From an uncultured Clostridia bacterium (GTDB taxonomy: Bacteria; Bacillota; Clostridia; TANB77; CAG-508): 46,332 nt of DNA. Below are positions 37,520 to 46,093 of the stretch, piece after piece (within the stretch, counting starts at the first letter, position 1; each line of letters opens with the position of its first letter). The translations under genes and the position numbers were made by a program. Location: NCBI GenBank assembly GCA_947629835.1, contig CANRFH010000007.1, forward strand, positions 1 through 46,332, in the 5' to 3' direction. The notes below the pieces were generated by a model. The model was not told the origin of the DNA. It searched no databases and was given only the letters and a program-made list of their open reading frames with translations.

Positions 37520-39931
37520 TTATACATTTCTATTCAAATGACCACTTGTGTATTCTTGACCTTCTAAGCGATTTCCTGCTTTTACAGTTTGTATAATATC
37601 ATTTATTTCGTCAATATTTTCATCAAGTATATCAATACGAGCATAATCAATATTTAAGTTATTTGCTTCTATTGAAAGAATTTTAGAATTATATATATTT
37701 GTAATACCCTGCAAATTATCTGGAATAACTCTAAACAAAAAGCCCATACGATCTTTTAAGTAATATTTATTATTTTTATCTTTACATTCACTTTTGCAAG
37801 TTGGATAACAAGTATTAGATGATCCAAGTAAGCAATACTTGCTAGTCATAAGCCTTAATCTACCATAAACAATTAATTCTTTATTTACTTGAGAATAAAG
37901 ATTTATTATATCATTATAATTAAGCTCATTTGATAAAGTTATAGTATTAAAACCAACTCTTGCAAGTTCATTTGCAGAATAATTATTAAATACATTAAAT
38001 GTAGAATCTGCTATAAAGTCATATTTTTCATAATTTTCGCCCTTTAAATTATACATTCCACTTATATTAGAAAATACGAAACCTTTGATATTATAAGTAG
38101 AGATAGCTTTGACAATTGCATTTCTTAAAATATTACTATAATTAGGTCGTACTATTGTAGGAATATATATGTATATATCAAATTTTGAGTTAATATCACT
38201 AATTAGTTTAGAATATTCTTCATTCATAAAGTGCTTTAAAGGAATATAAACTCTATCAGCATTTTCTATCTTAGAATAATCAAAACTAGTATTTAATTCT
38301 CTTAAAAGCAATGATATTTTAGGACTTTCATGTTTTTTTTCTTCAAATGCTTTTTTATTTACCTCTATAGGAACCCTTGTAAATTTTAAGCAAATTAAAT
38401 CCTGCAATTTTTGCAGAACATTTCTTCTTAAAGCATTTATATCACTTATTTTTGGTATGTATAAGTTGTCATCTAAATCAACATCAATTTTAGAAAACTC
38501 AAATGGAGTGTCATTTGTTTTAGAAAACTGAGCAATTATCTTTTCTTTGGTGATAGGGTGATTAATAGCATCTATAGGATAAACCTCAGATTCTATATTA
38601 ACATTTATGTTTTTATAATTTTCATATTCTTTATCAGGCTTTATTGAAACTGTAATAGGACTATCTCTTTTTACAGAGACTTTACAGTTTAGCTTTATTT
38701 TTTTAATTTCCTTTCCAGAAAAAGTAATTTTTGCTTCATCACTAAGTGTTTTACTAGAAATTTTAAATATTTTATCTCCGGGCCTAATATTTCCTTTCAT
38801 TCTACCGACTGTAACAAGCTCATTGTCACAAACAAAAGGAACATTTTTATCTTGAAACATAAGCTCTGATACTCTATATTTTGTAGGCTCATTTTCAAAA
38901 GTGATTGAATCACCTAATGCTAAAATGTCATTTGAATTTAAAGTTACATATCCCTTGGAATTATTGTAACTTGCAACATTTCCAACATATATTCCCATAT
39001 TATTTTGTTTTTCTTTAAAAACGAAATCTTTATTTGCTTCCTTATCAAGGTGACCATAAGAGAAGTTACCTCTATTAAACACTTGTAATAAATCTTTTCT
39101 ATCTTTTAAATCTACTTCATATGGTTTTGAAGATAGATATAAATCTATATATTTTCTATAAATTCTTGTAACAGTTGCAACATACTCAGGAGATTTTAAT
39201 CTTCCTTCGATTTTAAATGAAGAAATACCTGCTTCTATTAAATAAGGGATAAAATCTAATGTGCATAAATCACGAGGACTTAATAAATAACCATTGTCAA
39301 TTATTTTATCGTTTTTAAGTAATTGATATGGAAGACGACAAACTTGGGCGCATTTTCCTCTGTTTGCAGAACGAGCCCCAGTCATACTAGAAAATAAACA
39401 TTGTCCAGAATAGCTTATACAAAGAGCACCATGTATAAAAGTTTCAATTTCAATATTTGAATTTCTACAAATATATTCGATATCTGGAAGAGAAAGTTCC
39501 CTTGCAAGAACAACTCTTTTGAATCCTAAACGCTCAGCTGACTTTACACCTTCTAAATTGTGAATAGTCATTTGCGTACTAGCATGAATAGGAAGTTTAG
39601 GAAAAGAATTAATTAAAGTTGTAGCAAGACCTAAATCTTGTACAATAATTGCATCAATACCGAACTCGTAAGCTTTTTCAGCAAGAAAAATTGCATCAGA
39701 AAATTCACTGTTTTTAATTAAGGTATTAAGAGCTAGATGTACTTTAACATTTCTGATGTGTGCATAATTAATAACTTCTTTTAATTCGTCTAAGTCAAAG
39801 TTTTTAGCACTTGCACGAGCATTAAAAGAAGAACTACCAACATATATGCTATCAGCACCATTTTGTACAGCAGCTTTTACCGATTCAAAATCTCCCGCTG
39901 GTGATAAGAGTTCGACAGTATCTATATCCAT
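37520..39931 (-). CDS. U32 family peptidase with DUF3656 (YhbU/RlhA-like)
   Basis: This is a protein of about 803 aa. The N-terminal half is the U32 TIM-barrel-like domain: ELLSPAGDFESVKAAVQNGADSIYVG, STQMTIHNLEG, and the cysteine-bearing signature ETFIHGALCISYSGQCLFSSMTG...RGKCAQVCRLPY, which carries the conserved Cys residues of RNA-hydroxylating U32 enzymes. A collagenase-like region follows, then the DUF3656 region (residues about 380-500) and a second barrel with CYPTCKSECKDK. Long U32 proteins of this type include RlhA, a 23S rRNA hydroxylase, but the target here is inferred only. The start may be ATG 39931 (very close to GGAGG) or TTG 39940. Intact: its CGG trinucleotides are all out of phase. 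Confidence 0.88.
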   Translation of the reverse strand: MDIDTVELLSPAGDFESVKAAVQNGADSIYVGSSSFNARASAKNFDLDELKEVINYAHIRNVKVHLALNTLIKNSEFSDAIFLAEKAYEFGIDAIIVQDLGLATTLINSFPKLPIHASTQMTIHNLEGVKSAERLGFKRVVLARELSLPDIEYICRNSNIEIETFIHGALCISYSGQCLFSSMTGARSANRGKCAQVCRLPYQLLKNDKIIDNGYLLSPRDLCTLDFIPYLIEAGISSFKIEGRLKSPEYVATVTRIYRKYIDLYLSSKPYEVDLKDRKDLLQVFNRGNFSYGHLDKEANKDFVFKEKQNNMGIYVGNVASYNNSKGYVTLNSNDILALGDSITFENEPTKYRVSELMFQDKNVPFVCDNELVTVGRMKGNIRPGDKIFKISSKTLSDEAKITFSGKEIKKIKLNCKVSVKRDSPITVSIKPDKEYENYKNINVNIESEVYPIDAINHPITKEKIIAQFSKTNDTPFEFSKIDVDLDDNLYIPKISDINALRRNVLQKLQDLICLKFTRVPIEVNKKAFEEKKHESPKISLLLRELNTSFDYSKIENADRVYIPLKHFMNEEYSKLISDINSKFDIYIYIPTIVRPNYSNILRNAIVKAISTYNIKGFVFSNISGMYNLKGENYEKYDFIADSTFNVFNNYSANELARVGFNTITLSNELNYNDIINLYSQVNKELIVYGRLRLMTSKYCLLGSSNTCYPTCKSECKDKNNKYYLKDRMGFLFRVIPDNLQGITNIYNSKILSIEANNLNIDYARIDILDENIDEINDIIQTVKAGNRLEGQEYTSGHLNRNV

Positions 39932-40081
39932 AACCTCCAATCTTATTTTTTTTCATAACTATTGTATCACAAATTGAAGTTTTTTCATAGTATATTGTAG
40001 AAACTTTTGAAAGAGAATTTAAAATATTCTCTATAAAAGATTAAGATAAGCTAAACCTGATATGAAAGGGAGGTAACTTAA

Positions 40082-40237
40082 ATGCCAGAAGAACAAAGAA
40101 TGGGTATGGATCAAAGAAGTTGTGGCTGCAATAATGGAGGAATACTAGGAAACTTATGTGGAGGAAACAGTGAAATATTATTTTTCTTAATTGTATTCTT
40201 ACTATTATTTACAAACTTTGGATGCTGCAATAACTAA
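40082..40237 (+). CDS. small Cys-rich membrane protein, YjcZ-like
   Basis: A 51-aa protein with GGGAGG 8 nt before ATG 40082. The N-terminus is polar and contains CGCNNGGILGNLCGGN, followed by one hydrophobic segment EILFFLIVFLLLFTNFG and the end CCNN. This plan matches the small spore-coat-type YjcZ family and similar clostridial proteins. A terminator follows directly. The family assignment is by overall layout. Confidence 0.75.
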   Translation: MPEEQRMGMDQRSCGCNNGGILGNLCGGNSEILFFLIVFLLLFTNFGCCNN

Positions 40238-40242
40238 TACTT

Positions 40243-40278
40243 AAAAAGGGCTTAAATTTAAATTAAGCTCTTTTTTTA
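40243..40278 (+). terminator. intrinsic terminator
   Basis: GGGCTTAAATTT / AAATTAAGCTC stem followed by seven T. Confidence 0.75.
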
Positions 40279-40309
40279 TTGGAATAAAACATGTTTGACC
40301 ATATGTTTA

Positions 40310-40338
40310 TTGCAAAATTATGTAAAATATGCTAAAAT
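40310..40338 (+). promoter_or_regulatory. putative promoter for the ORF at 40393
   Basis: TTGCAA (40310-40315), 17-nt spacer, TAAAAT (40333-40338). A small hairpin TAGAGCAAATGCTCTA lies between the promoter and the start. Confidence 0.5.
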
Positions 40339-40392
40339 AATCTTTAATAGAGCAAATGCTCTAAATTATTTTTTGACAGGAGGACAACGGGC

Positions 40393-41064
40393 TTGAAAGA
40401 AAAAATTGTGTTACAAATTGGTGGAAAGGAGATGACTTTTTCGGAAGAAGAACTCGCAAAAATGGTAGAGTATTATATTGCCAATGCGATTAGCTCTTCT
40501 GATAAGAGTGATGTAATCACATCTCCAATCGAAGGCAAGTGGTTTAGGGTAAATCCTATGACTATTAATCGGAAACTCTTTGAAGAAGAAAGAGAAGATA
40601 GTCTTCAGGAGAGACTGAGAAAATTAATCCTTCAGATATTCAAATCAGTAGACGAAAAACCCAATATTTGTGCACATCCTTTTGAAATATTGATTCCAAG
40701 CGAGAAACAACTGCCAAGTTTGATGTGGGCAGAAACTGAGAAAAAAACTATTCGTGAGTTTAGTCAGCTTCTTAAAAGCTATAATAGCTCGTATAGCTGG
40801 GCAAATACCACGGATCAGTTTCTTGCTTGGGCACAACAAATTCAAAATGGTGCGACATGGGAAGACTTATGCAATAACCCAGATACTATAACCCGCCATA
40901 GACTCATTACAGATAAGGAAAAAGAAAAGCTGTATACTGTCGGAGGGGCGTCAACTGGTGAAAAAGTAAGTTCTGCTATTTACTATTTTAGGAGTACATG
41001 CATTCCAGGATTTAAAATTTCTGGTGCAGTACCCATGATTGTGAGGAGAGCCACCAACAAGTAA
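40393..41064 (+). CDS. hypothetical protein, 223 aa, foreign composition and an in-frame CGG
   Basis: No family is recognised. TTG 40393 follows AGGAGGA. Codons such as CTC, GCG, ATC, CAG, CCG and CGC make it GC-richer than its neighbours, as in the ORF at 37222. Visible features are a charged N-terminal half and the aromatic segment YSWANTTDQFLAWAQQIQNGATWEDLCNNPDT. It is the only ORF in the window where an in-frame CGG (40570-40572, residue 60, INRKLFEE) leaves the frame open. If this host always shifts at CGG, translation would run 16 codons and stop at TGA, giving about 75 aa. The full-length product may therefore not be made here. Confidence 0.6.
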   Translation: MKEKIVLQIGGKEMTFSEEELAKMVEYYIANAISSSDKSDVITSPIEGKWFRVNPMTINRKLFEEEREDSLQERLRKLILQIFKSVDEKPNICAHPFEILIPSEKQLPSLMWAETEKKTIREFSQLLKSYNSSYSWANTTDQFLAWAQQIQNGATWEDLCNNPDTITRHRLITDKEKEKLYTVGGASTGEKVSSAIYYFRSTCIPGFKISGAVPMIVRRATNK

Positions 41065-41066
41065 CG

Positions 41067-41106
41067 AAAAAGGAAGAAGCTAATAATTTAGCTATCTTCC
41101 TTTTAT
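41067..41106 (+). terminator. intrinsic terminator
   Basis: GGAAGAAGCTAA / TTAGCTATCTTCC imperfect stem followed by TTTTATT. Confidence 0.7.
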
Positions 41107-41192
41107 TATTGCTATTTTATCTAAAATACTTGAAAAAAATATATACTATGATATATAATAATTGCATAATAGAAAGAAAGGATTTGTACTTT

Positions 41193-41915
41193 ATGACACC
41201 TCATAATGAAGCAAATATTGGGGATATTGCAGATACTGTATTAATGTCTGGAGATCCTCTTAGAGTTAAATATATTGCAGAGAATTTTTTGGAAGATTCT
41301 AAACTTGTAAATACCATTCGTGGTATGTATTGCTATACTGGTATGTATAAAAACAAAAGAATATCAGTAATGGCTCACGGTATAGGAATTCCAAGTATGG
41401 GAATTTATTCTTATGAGTTATTTCATATATATGGCGTGAATACAATTATAAGGATGGGATCTTGTGGAGCTTTATCAGACAAGCTAGAGCTATTTGATAT
41501 AGTACTTGTAGAAAACGCATATACAGAAAGTAATTATGCTTTTAGCTTTGATAATAAGCCTTGCAATTTAGTACAAGCAGATAGAGAAATAAACAATATA
41601 ATAGAAGAAACTGCAAAACAAAAAAGTATACCTTGCAAAAAAGGAAATGTATTATGTAGTGATTGCTTTGATCCATACCTTCCTAATAAAGATGCAATAG
41701 TTAACCGTGCGCCAAAAGACTTAAACTTAATTGCTTCTGAAATGGAATCTTTTGCACTATTTTATAATGCAAAAAGAGAAAATAAAAAAGCAGTATGTAT
41801 ACTTACAGTTTCAGATGTGCCAAAATCTAAAAAAGCAATAAGTGCTGAAGAAAGACAAAATTCAATGGATAATATGATAAAGATAGCATTAGATACAGCA
41901 ATTAAAGTAAAATAA
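41193..41915 (+). CDS. deoD: purine-nucleoside phosphorylase, DeoD type
   Basis: This 240-aa hexameric-type PNP cleaves purine (deoxy)nucleosides with phosphate. ATG 41193, behind AGAAAGGAT, gives the family start MTPHNEANIGDIADTVLMSGDPLRVKYIAENFL; the longer upstream extension is not needed. Other motifs are AHGIGIPSMGIYSYEL, IIRMGSCGAL, the ribose-binding SEMESFAL and the late TVSDVPKS. It starts a run with ppaC and pgi. Confidence 0.95.
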   Translation: MTPHNEANIGDIADTVLMSGDPLRVKYIAENFLEDSKLVNTIRGMYCYTGMYKNKRISVMAHGIGIPSMGIYSYELFHIYGVNTIIRMGSCGALSDKLELFDIVLVENAYTESNYAFSFDNKPCNLVQADREINNIIEETAKQKSIPCKKGNVLCSDCFDPYLPNKDAIVNRAPKDLNLIASEMESFALFYNAKRENKKAVCILTVSDVPKSKKAISAEERQNSMDNMIKIALDTAIKVK

Positions 41916-41939
41916 TAAAATATGAAGGGAGATATAATA

Positions 41940-42864
41940 ATGAAAGAAACATTAATATTCGGACATAAAAGTCCTGACACAGATTCAATAACATCAAGTA
42001 TAGTAATGACAAATTTAGAAAAACATTTAGGAGGAGAAAATCCAAAAGCATGTAGACTTGGAAAATTGAATAAAGAAACAGAGTTTGCATTAAATTATTT
42101 TAAAGTAGATGCACCAGAGCTTATAGAAAGTATAGAAGAAGGAACAGATGTAATATTAGTAGATCACAACAATTTTTCAGAAAGTGTTGATGGTATAGAA
42201 AAAGCAAATATTTTAAAGGTTATAGACCATCATTGCATAGCAAATTTTGAAACTTCATCACCAATATTCTATTTATCAGAACCTGTACGGATGTACAGAA
42301 ACAATTCTTTTTGAATTATATAAAATGAACAAAGTTGAAATAGAACCAAAAATAGCAGGACTTATGCTTAGTGCAATTATATCTGATACATTACTATTTA
42401 AATCACCTACTTGCACAAGTAAAGACAAAGAAGCAGCAGAAGAACTTGCTAAAATTGCAAATGTTGATATCCAAAGTTATGGTATGGAGATGTTAAAAGC
42501 AGGAACAGATTTAAGTGAATTTACACCAGAAGAATTAATTAGATTAGATTCAAAGGAAGGTCAAGCAGGAAGCGCAAAATTACAAGTTGCACAAGTAAAT
42601 ACAGCTAGTATAGAAGATGTATTAAAGGATAAAGCTAATATCGAAAATGCAATTAGATCTTTTATAGACGAAAATTCAATAGATATATTTGTATTTGTAA
42701 TTACAGATATAATTAATAGCAATTCTCAAGCTATTGTTTTAGGCAAAAGACAAGATATATTTGAAAAAGCATTTAATACTAAACTAGAAGATAATATGGC
42801 ATTTTTACCAGGAGTTGTTTCAAGAAAAAAACAAATCCTTCCAGTTCTTAAAGAAAATGGATAG
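41940..42864 (+). CDS. ppaC: manganese-dependent inorganic pyrophosphatase (family II), with one CGG frame break
   Basis: Corrected length is 307 aa, the usual family II size. Metal-binding motifs are [11 protein letters not shown] (DHH first motif), VDHNNF and the DHH motif [10 protein letters not shown]. The C-terminal DHHA2 domain includes SRKKQILP, the substrate-binding RK. The frame breaks at CGG 42288-42290; skipping the C gives [15 protein letters not shown], the conserved (V)G(S/C)T segment. Pyrophosphatase is generally essential, so the shift must be efficient or the gene is replaced elsewhere. ATG 41940 with GAAGGGA upstream. Confidence 0.95.
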
Positions 42865-42878
42865 AAAGGAAAAAATAT

Positions 42879-44171
42879 ATGTCAAATATAAAAGTTAATT
42901 TAGATAATGCAGGTATAAGTTTAGACGAAATATTAGTATATAAAGAGGAAGTTCAGGAAATTGATAAAATTTTACGCAAAAATCCAAATGATATAAATAA
43001 TTTCTTAGGATGGATTGAACTTCCAACAAATTATGACAAGGATGAATTTGAAAGAATAAAAGAAGCTGCAAAAAGAGTACAGACAAATTCAGAAGTTTTT
43101 GTTTGTATAGGAATAGGAGGTTCATATTTAGGAGCAAGAGCTGTAATTGAAGCTTTAACAAATACATTTTACAATTATAAAAAAAGAGAAACTCCACAAA
43201 TATTATTTGCAGGAAATAATATAAGTCCAACATACATTAATGATATGATAGAGCTTATAGGAGATAGAGATTTCTCTGTAAATGTAATTTCAAAATCAGG
43301 AACTACAACTGAACCTGCAATTGCATTTAGAGTTTTTAGAGAGATACTTGAAAATAAATATGGAATAGAAGAAGCAAGAAAGAGAATATTAGTTACAACA
43401 GATAAGGAAAAAGGAGCATTAAAAGAGCTTGCAGATGAGGAAGGGTATGAAACTTTTGTCGTTCCAGATAATATAGGTGGAAGATATTCAGTTTTAACTG
43501 CTGTTGGGCTTTTGCCTATTGCAGTTGCTGGAATAAATATAGATGAACTAATGCAAGGTGCAAAATATGCTCAAGACAAATATGCAGATAGCAATTTAAA
43601 ATATAACGAATGCTATCAATATGCAGTTGTAAGAAATTTACTATATAGAACAAAAAAAGATATAGAAATTTTGGTAAATTATGAACCTAAATTGCATTAT
43701 TTTACGGAGTGGTGGAAGCAACTTTTTGGAGAAAGTGAAGGAAAAAACGGAAAAGGAATCTTTCCAGCAGGAGTAGATTTCACAACTGATTTACATTCTA
43801 TGGGACAATATATTCAAGATGGAAGAAGAAATCTTTTTGAAACAGTTATAAATATTGTAAATACTAAATCAGATGTTATGCTAAAAGAGGAAGAAGATAA
43901 CTTAGATGGATTAAATTATTTGGCCGGAAAGACTATGGACTTTGTAAATAAAAAAGCTATGGAAGGAACAATTGAAGCACATGTTACAGGAAGAGTTCCA
44001 AATATTCTAATAAATATAGAAGAATTAGACGAAAAAACAATTGGACATTTAATATATTTCTTTGAACTTGCTTGTGCAATGTCTGGAAATATACTTGGTG
44101 TTAATCCATTTAATCAACCAGGAGTAGAGGAATATAAAAAGAACATGTTTAGACTTCTTGGGAAACCATAA
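42879..44171 (+). CDS. pgi: glucose-6-phosphate isomerase
   Basis: This 430-aa enzyme interconverts glucose-6-P and fructose-6-P. Family features are [27 protein letters not shown], the signature [17 protein letters not shown] and the C-terminal [18 protein letters not shown]. Its length is typical of the short Gram-positive/archaeal-like form. 14 nt after ppaC. A strong terminator overlaps its stop. No in-frame CGG. Confidence 0.97.
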   Translation: MSNIKVNLDNAGISLDEILVYKEEVQEIDKILRKNPNDINNFLGWIELPTNYDKDEFERIKEAAKRVQTNSEVFVCIGIGGSYLGARAVIEALTNTFYNYKKRETPQILFAGNNISPTYINDMIELIGDRDFSVNVISKSGTTTEPAIAFRVFREILENKYGIEEARKRILVTTDKEKGALKELADEEGYETFVVPDNIGGRYSVLTAVGLLPIAVAGINIDELMQGAKYAQDKYADSNLKYNECYQYAVVRNLLYRTKKDIEILVNYEPKLHYFTEWWKQLFGESEGKNGKGIFPAGVDFTTDLHSMGQYIQDGRRNLFETVINIVNTKSDVMLKEEEDNLDGLNYLAGKTMDFVNKKAMEGTIEAHVTGRVPNILINIEELDEKTIGHLIYFFELACAMSGNILGVNPFNQPGVEEYKKNMFRLLGKP

Positions 44172-44202
44172 AAAATCTCTCGGAAAACCGAGAGATTTTT
44201 TA
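44171..44202 (+). terminator. intrinsic terminator of pgi
   Basis: AATCTCTCGG-AAAA-CCGAGAGATT followed by T5. It lies against the stop of the convergent gene at 44200. Confidence 0.9.
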
Positions 44203-44421
44203 AAGTGTTATATTAGGAAAACTATTACTTATGTGTCTACTTACATTTCTTACACTTATTCCTGTATCTAATGATATAGAATCTAAGGAATAGTCTGAAT
44301 TTTGTTCAAAATAATTTTGTAAATTTGCAATATCTAATTTATCCTTTGGCATGCAGTTTTGACAAACATCTCCTTCAGTAACAAAGAAACATCCACATCT
44401 TTCACATTTTTTAAATTCCAT
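44200..44421 (-). CDS. small zinc-ribbon protein, YvyF-like
   Basis: 73 aa from ATG 44421, behind GGAGGATG. The N-terminus CERCGCFFVTEGDVCQNC is a four-cysteine zinc ribbon. The rest, DYSLDSISLDTGISVRNVSRHI, looks like a short helix-turn-helix. This layout resembles the flagellar-operon-associated YvyF proteins, but there are no flagellar genes nearby. Longer upstream starts add only a hydrophobic stretch without a ribosome site. Confidence 0.7.
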   Translation of the reverse strand: MEFKKCERCGCFFVTEGDVCQNCMPKDKLDIANLQNYFEQNSDYSLDSISLDTGISVRNVSRHISNSFPNITL

Positions 44422-44590
44422 AATAATTTCATCCTCCACATAATATGACATTATTTTATCATAAATGGACAAAAAATTAAATAGTTTTTTAAAAAAAGAC
44501 AAAATTTTCAAAAAAAATTTTTTTATATAATATATATTTTCGAAAAAAAGGCAAATAATATAATAGATAAAAAAATAGGAGGTAATAAAA

Positions 44591-44776
44591 ATGGATAATG
44601 ACAATAATCAAAAAATAAATTGTACAGTTAATAGCTGTAAATTCAATAATTGTGAAAACGATGAATGTACTTTACATCAAATAACAGTTGAGCCAATTGA
44701 CGATTGCGATACTTGCACACCTGATGAATCTATGTGTGGAAGTTATGAATATGGAGACGAGGACGAAGACGAATAG
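44591..44776 (+). CDS. DUF1540 domain protein
   Basis: A 61-aa protein with AGGAGGT upstream. The spaced cysteines CTVNSCKFNN-CENDECTLHQITV and CDTCTPDESMC match the DUF1540 pattern, followed by an acidic tail (YEYGDEDEDE). DUF1540 proteins are small metal-binding candidates found in spore-forming Firmicutes; function unknown. Confidence 0.9.
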   Translation: MDNDNNQKINCTVNSCKFNNCENDECTLHQITVEPIDDCDTCTPDESMCGSYEYGDEDEDE

Positions 44777-44794
44777 ATATAAGTCACATTATAA

Positions 44795-44934
44795 GTAACA
44801 ACAATATTTATTTTTTAAGATGTTTGTCGTTTGCAGCCTACAAAATTTATTTTTTTAAAGTAGGCTGCAAAAGTCGCCCTTCGTTTCACTACGGCCCGTC
44901 GCTAGTCACATCTTTTAAATAAATATTGTTGTTA
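44795..44934. repeat. structured palindromic repeat, copy 2
   Basis: The outer arms GTAACAACAATATTTATTT / AAATAAATATTGTTGTTAC are fully complementary. The inner stem is AAGATGT / ACATCTT, and the hairpin GCAGCCTAC / GTAGGCTGC and the TCGCCCTTCG core follow as in copy 1 at 16811. Located between the DUF1540 gene and the convergent pseudouridine synthase. Confidence 0.85.
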
Positions 44935-44963
44935 CTTTCTTTATTAATATAAGAAATAAATTA

Positions 44964-45819
44964 TTATTTTAAAACAATTTCTTTTTTATTTAAATAATTT
45001 AAAATATCACTATCTGTCTTAAAATTAAAAACTAATTTATATGCGATAAGTTCCTGAGTTTTGCAATTGAATTTTTTATTTATCTCATTAATTCCATATT
45101 TTCCGATCACCAATTATTGGGTGACCAATATGTGCTAAATGTGCTCGTATTTGATGTGTACGACCGGTGTGGAGAATAACTTCTAAAATACTATAATTTT
45201 TTTCTTTATTTTCCTCTAAAACAGTATATTCTGTTACAATAGGTCTATAACCTTTTTTAGATTCATCACTAATATATACCATAGATTTTTTGCTATCTTT
45301 AAAAAGATAAGCATTTAATATTTGATGTTTTTGTTTAAATATGCCAACAACTTTGCATTTGTAATATTTGGTAATTTCAGAGGTTTTAAATTTTTCTAAT
45401 AAAATATTAAGTGCTTTTTCAGATTTTGCAAAAAGCACAAGTCCTTCTGTATTCCTATCCAACCTATGACAAGGTTTTAGATACATATTAGGATATTTTT
45501 TTAAAAGCATTTCAGTTAAAGAATTTTCGCCAGTAACTTCTATATTTTTAGGCTTATTTACCACCAAAATGTTTTCATCTTCATAAATAGTATCACAAGA
45601 AATTTCTTCACCTAAAAGATATTTATCTATAATATATACTTTTATATTATCTCCAGTATGAACTGTAATATTACCAGTTATTTTTATGTCGTTCATTCTA
45701 ATATCTTTTTTCCTTAAAGCTTTAAAGAAAGTATTTTGTGTAAGGTTAGGAAATTCATTAAAAAGAAATGTACTTAACTTTTTATTATTAAATTTTTCAT
45801 TTACAACTAAATTTTTCAT
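44964..45819 (-). CDS. RluA-family pseudouridine synthase, with one CGG frame break
   Basis: Corrected length is 284 aa. It has an N-terminal S4-like RNA-binding domain (FLFNEFPNLTQNTFFKALRKKDIRMN), the catalytic motif HRLDRNTEGLVLFAKS (Asp of HRLD) and HTGRTHQIRAHLAHIGHP. The frame breaks at CGG 45103-45105; skipping the C gives IIGD-G-KYGINEINK, the hallmark GDxxYG, and 47 more residues. Without it the protein ends DRKIWN. It converts uridine to pseudouridine in rRNA or tRNA; the target is not identified. ATG 45819 is preferred over 45834, though neither has a clear ribosome site. Confidence 0.9.
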
Positions 45820-45886
45820 ATTATTATTATACAAAAATTTACAAAAAAGAGCAAGGAAAAATATTATTGAAGTGAATATTTTGAAA

Positions 45887-46078
45887 TTATTTTTGCTTCA
45901 TATATTTTAATATTTCATTATCAGATATTTTTAAGACATTAATTATTTTTTTCAAAGTTGCGATTTTTGTTTTTTCTTCGTTTTTTTCTATTCTTTGCAA
46001 TTGTCTTGGGCTAATTCCTAATATTTCAGCTAGATGTTCCTGCGTATAGTTCATTTTTTCTCTGTTTTCTTTTATCAT
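45887..46078 (-). CDS. XRE-family transcriptional regulator
   Basis: A 63-aa stand-alone helix-turn-helix: REKMNYTQEHLAEILGISPRQLQRIEKN, followed by one or two helices. Start ATG 46078, with GGTGG upstream; GTG 46087 is an alternative. It likely controls itself and the divergent transcription unit that begins at the window edge. Confidence 0.85.
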   Translation of the reverse strand: MIKENREKMNYTQEHLAEILGISPRQLQRIEKNEEKTKIATLKKIINVLKISDNEILKYMKQK

Positions 46079-46093
46079 AATTACCACCCGACT

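Noticed and set aside
41109-41192. Longer DeoD start at 41109
   Set aside because: The extra 28 residues (Tyr/Ile/Lys-rich) lack similarity and a ribosome site; ATG 41193 has both.
2139-45105. Interpreting the 17 split genes as pseudogenes of a decaying genome
   Set aside because: Decay gives mixed indels, stops and deletions. Here all 29 breaks are the same base in the same phase before glycine codons, pieces are otherwise perfect, and the set includes normally essential genes (fmt, ppaC, priA, dut).
2139-45105. Systematic sequencing or assembly error inserting C before GG
   Set aside because: Not fully excluded, and listed as the main alternative. I set it lower because GG in other contexts (AGG, TGG, AAG-GAA) never gains a C that breaks a frame. 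Out-of-phase CGG is also abundant without any break. Raw reads would decide.
2139-45105. CGG reassigned to another amino acid (as in CGG to Trp or Gln lineages)
   Set aside because: Reassignment keeps the frame. Here the downstream frame is +1 at every site, and reading on in the original frame loses all homology.
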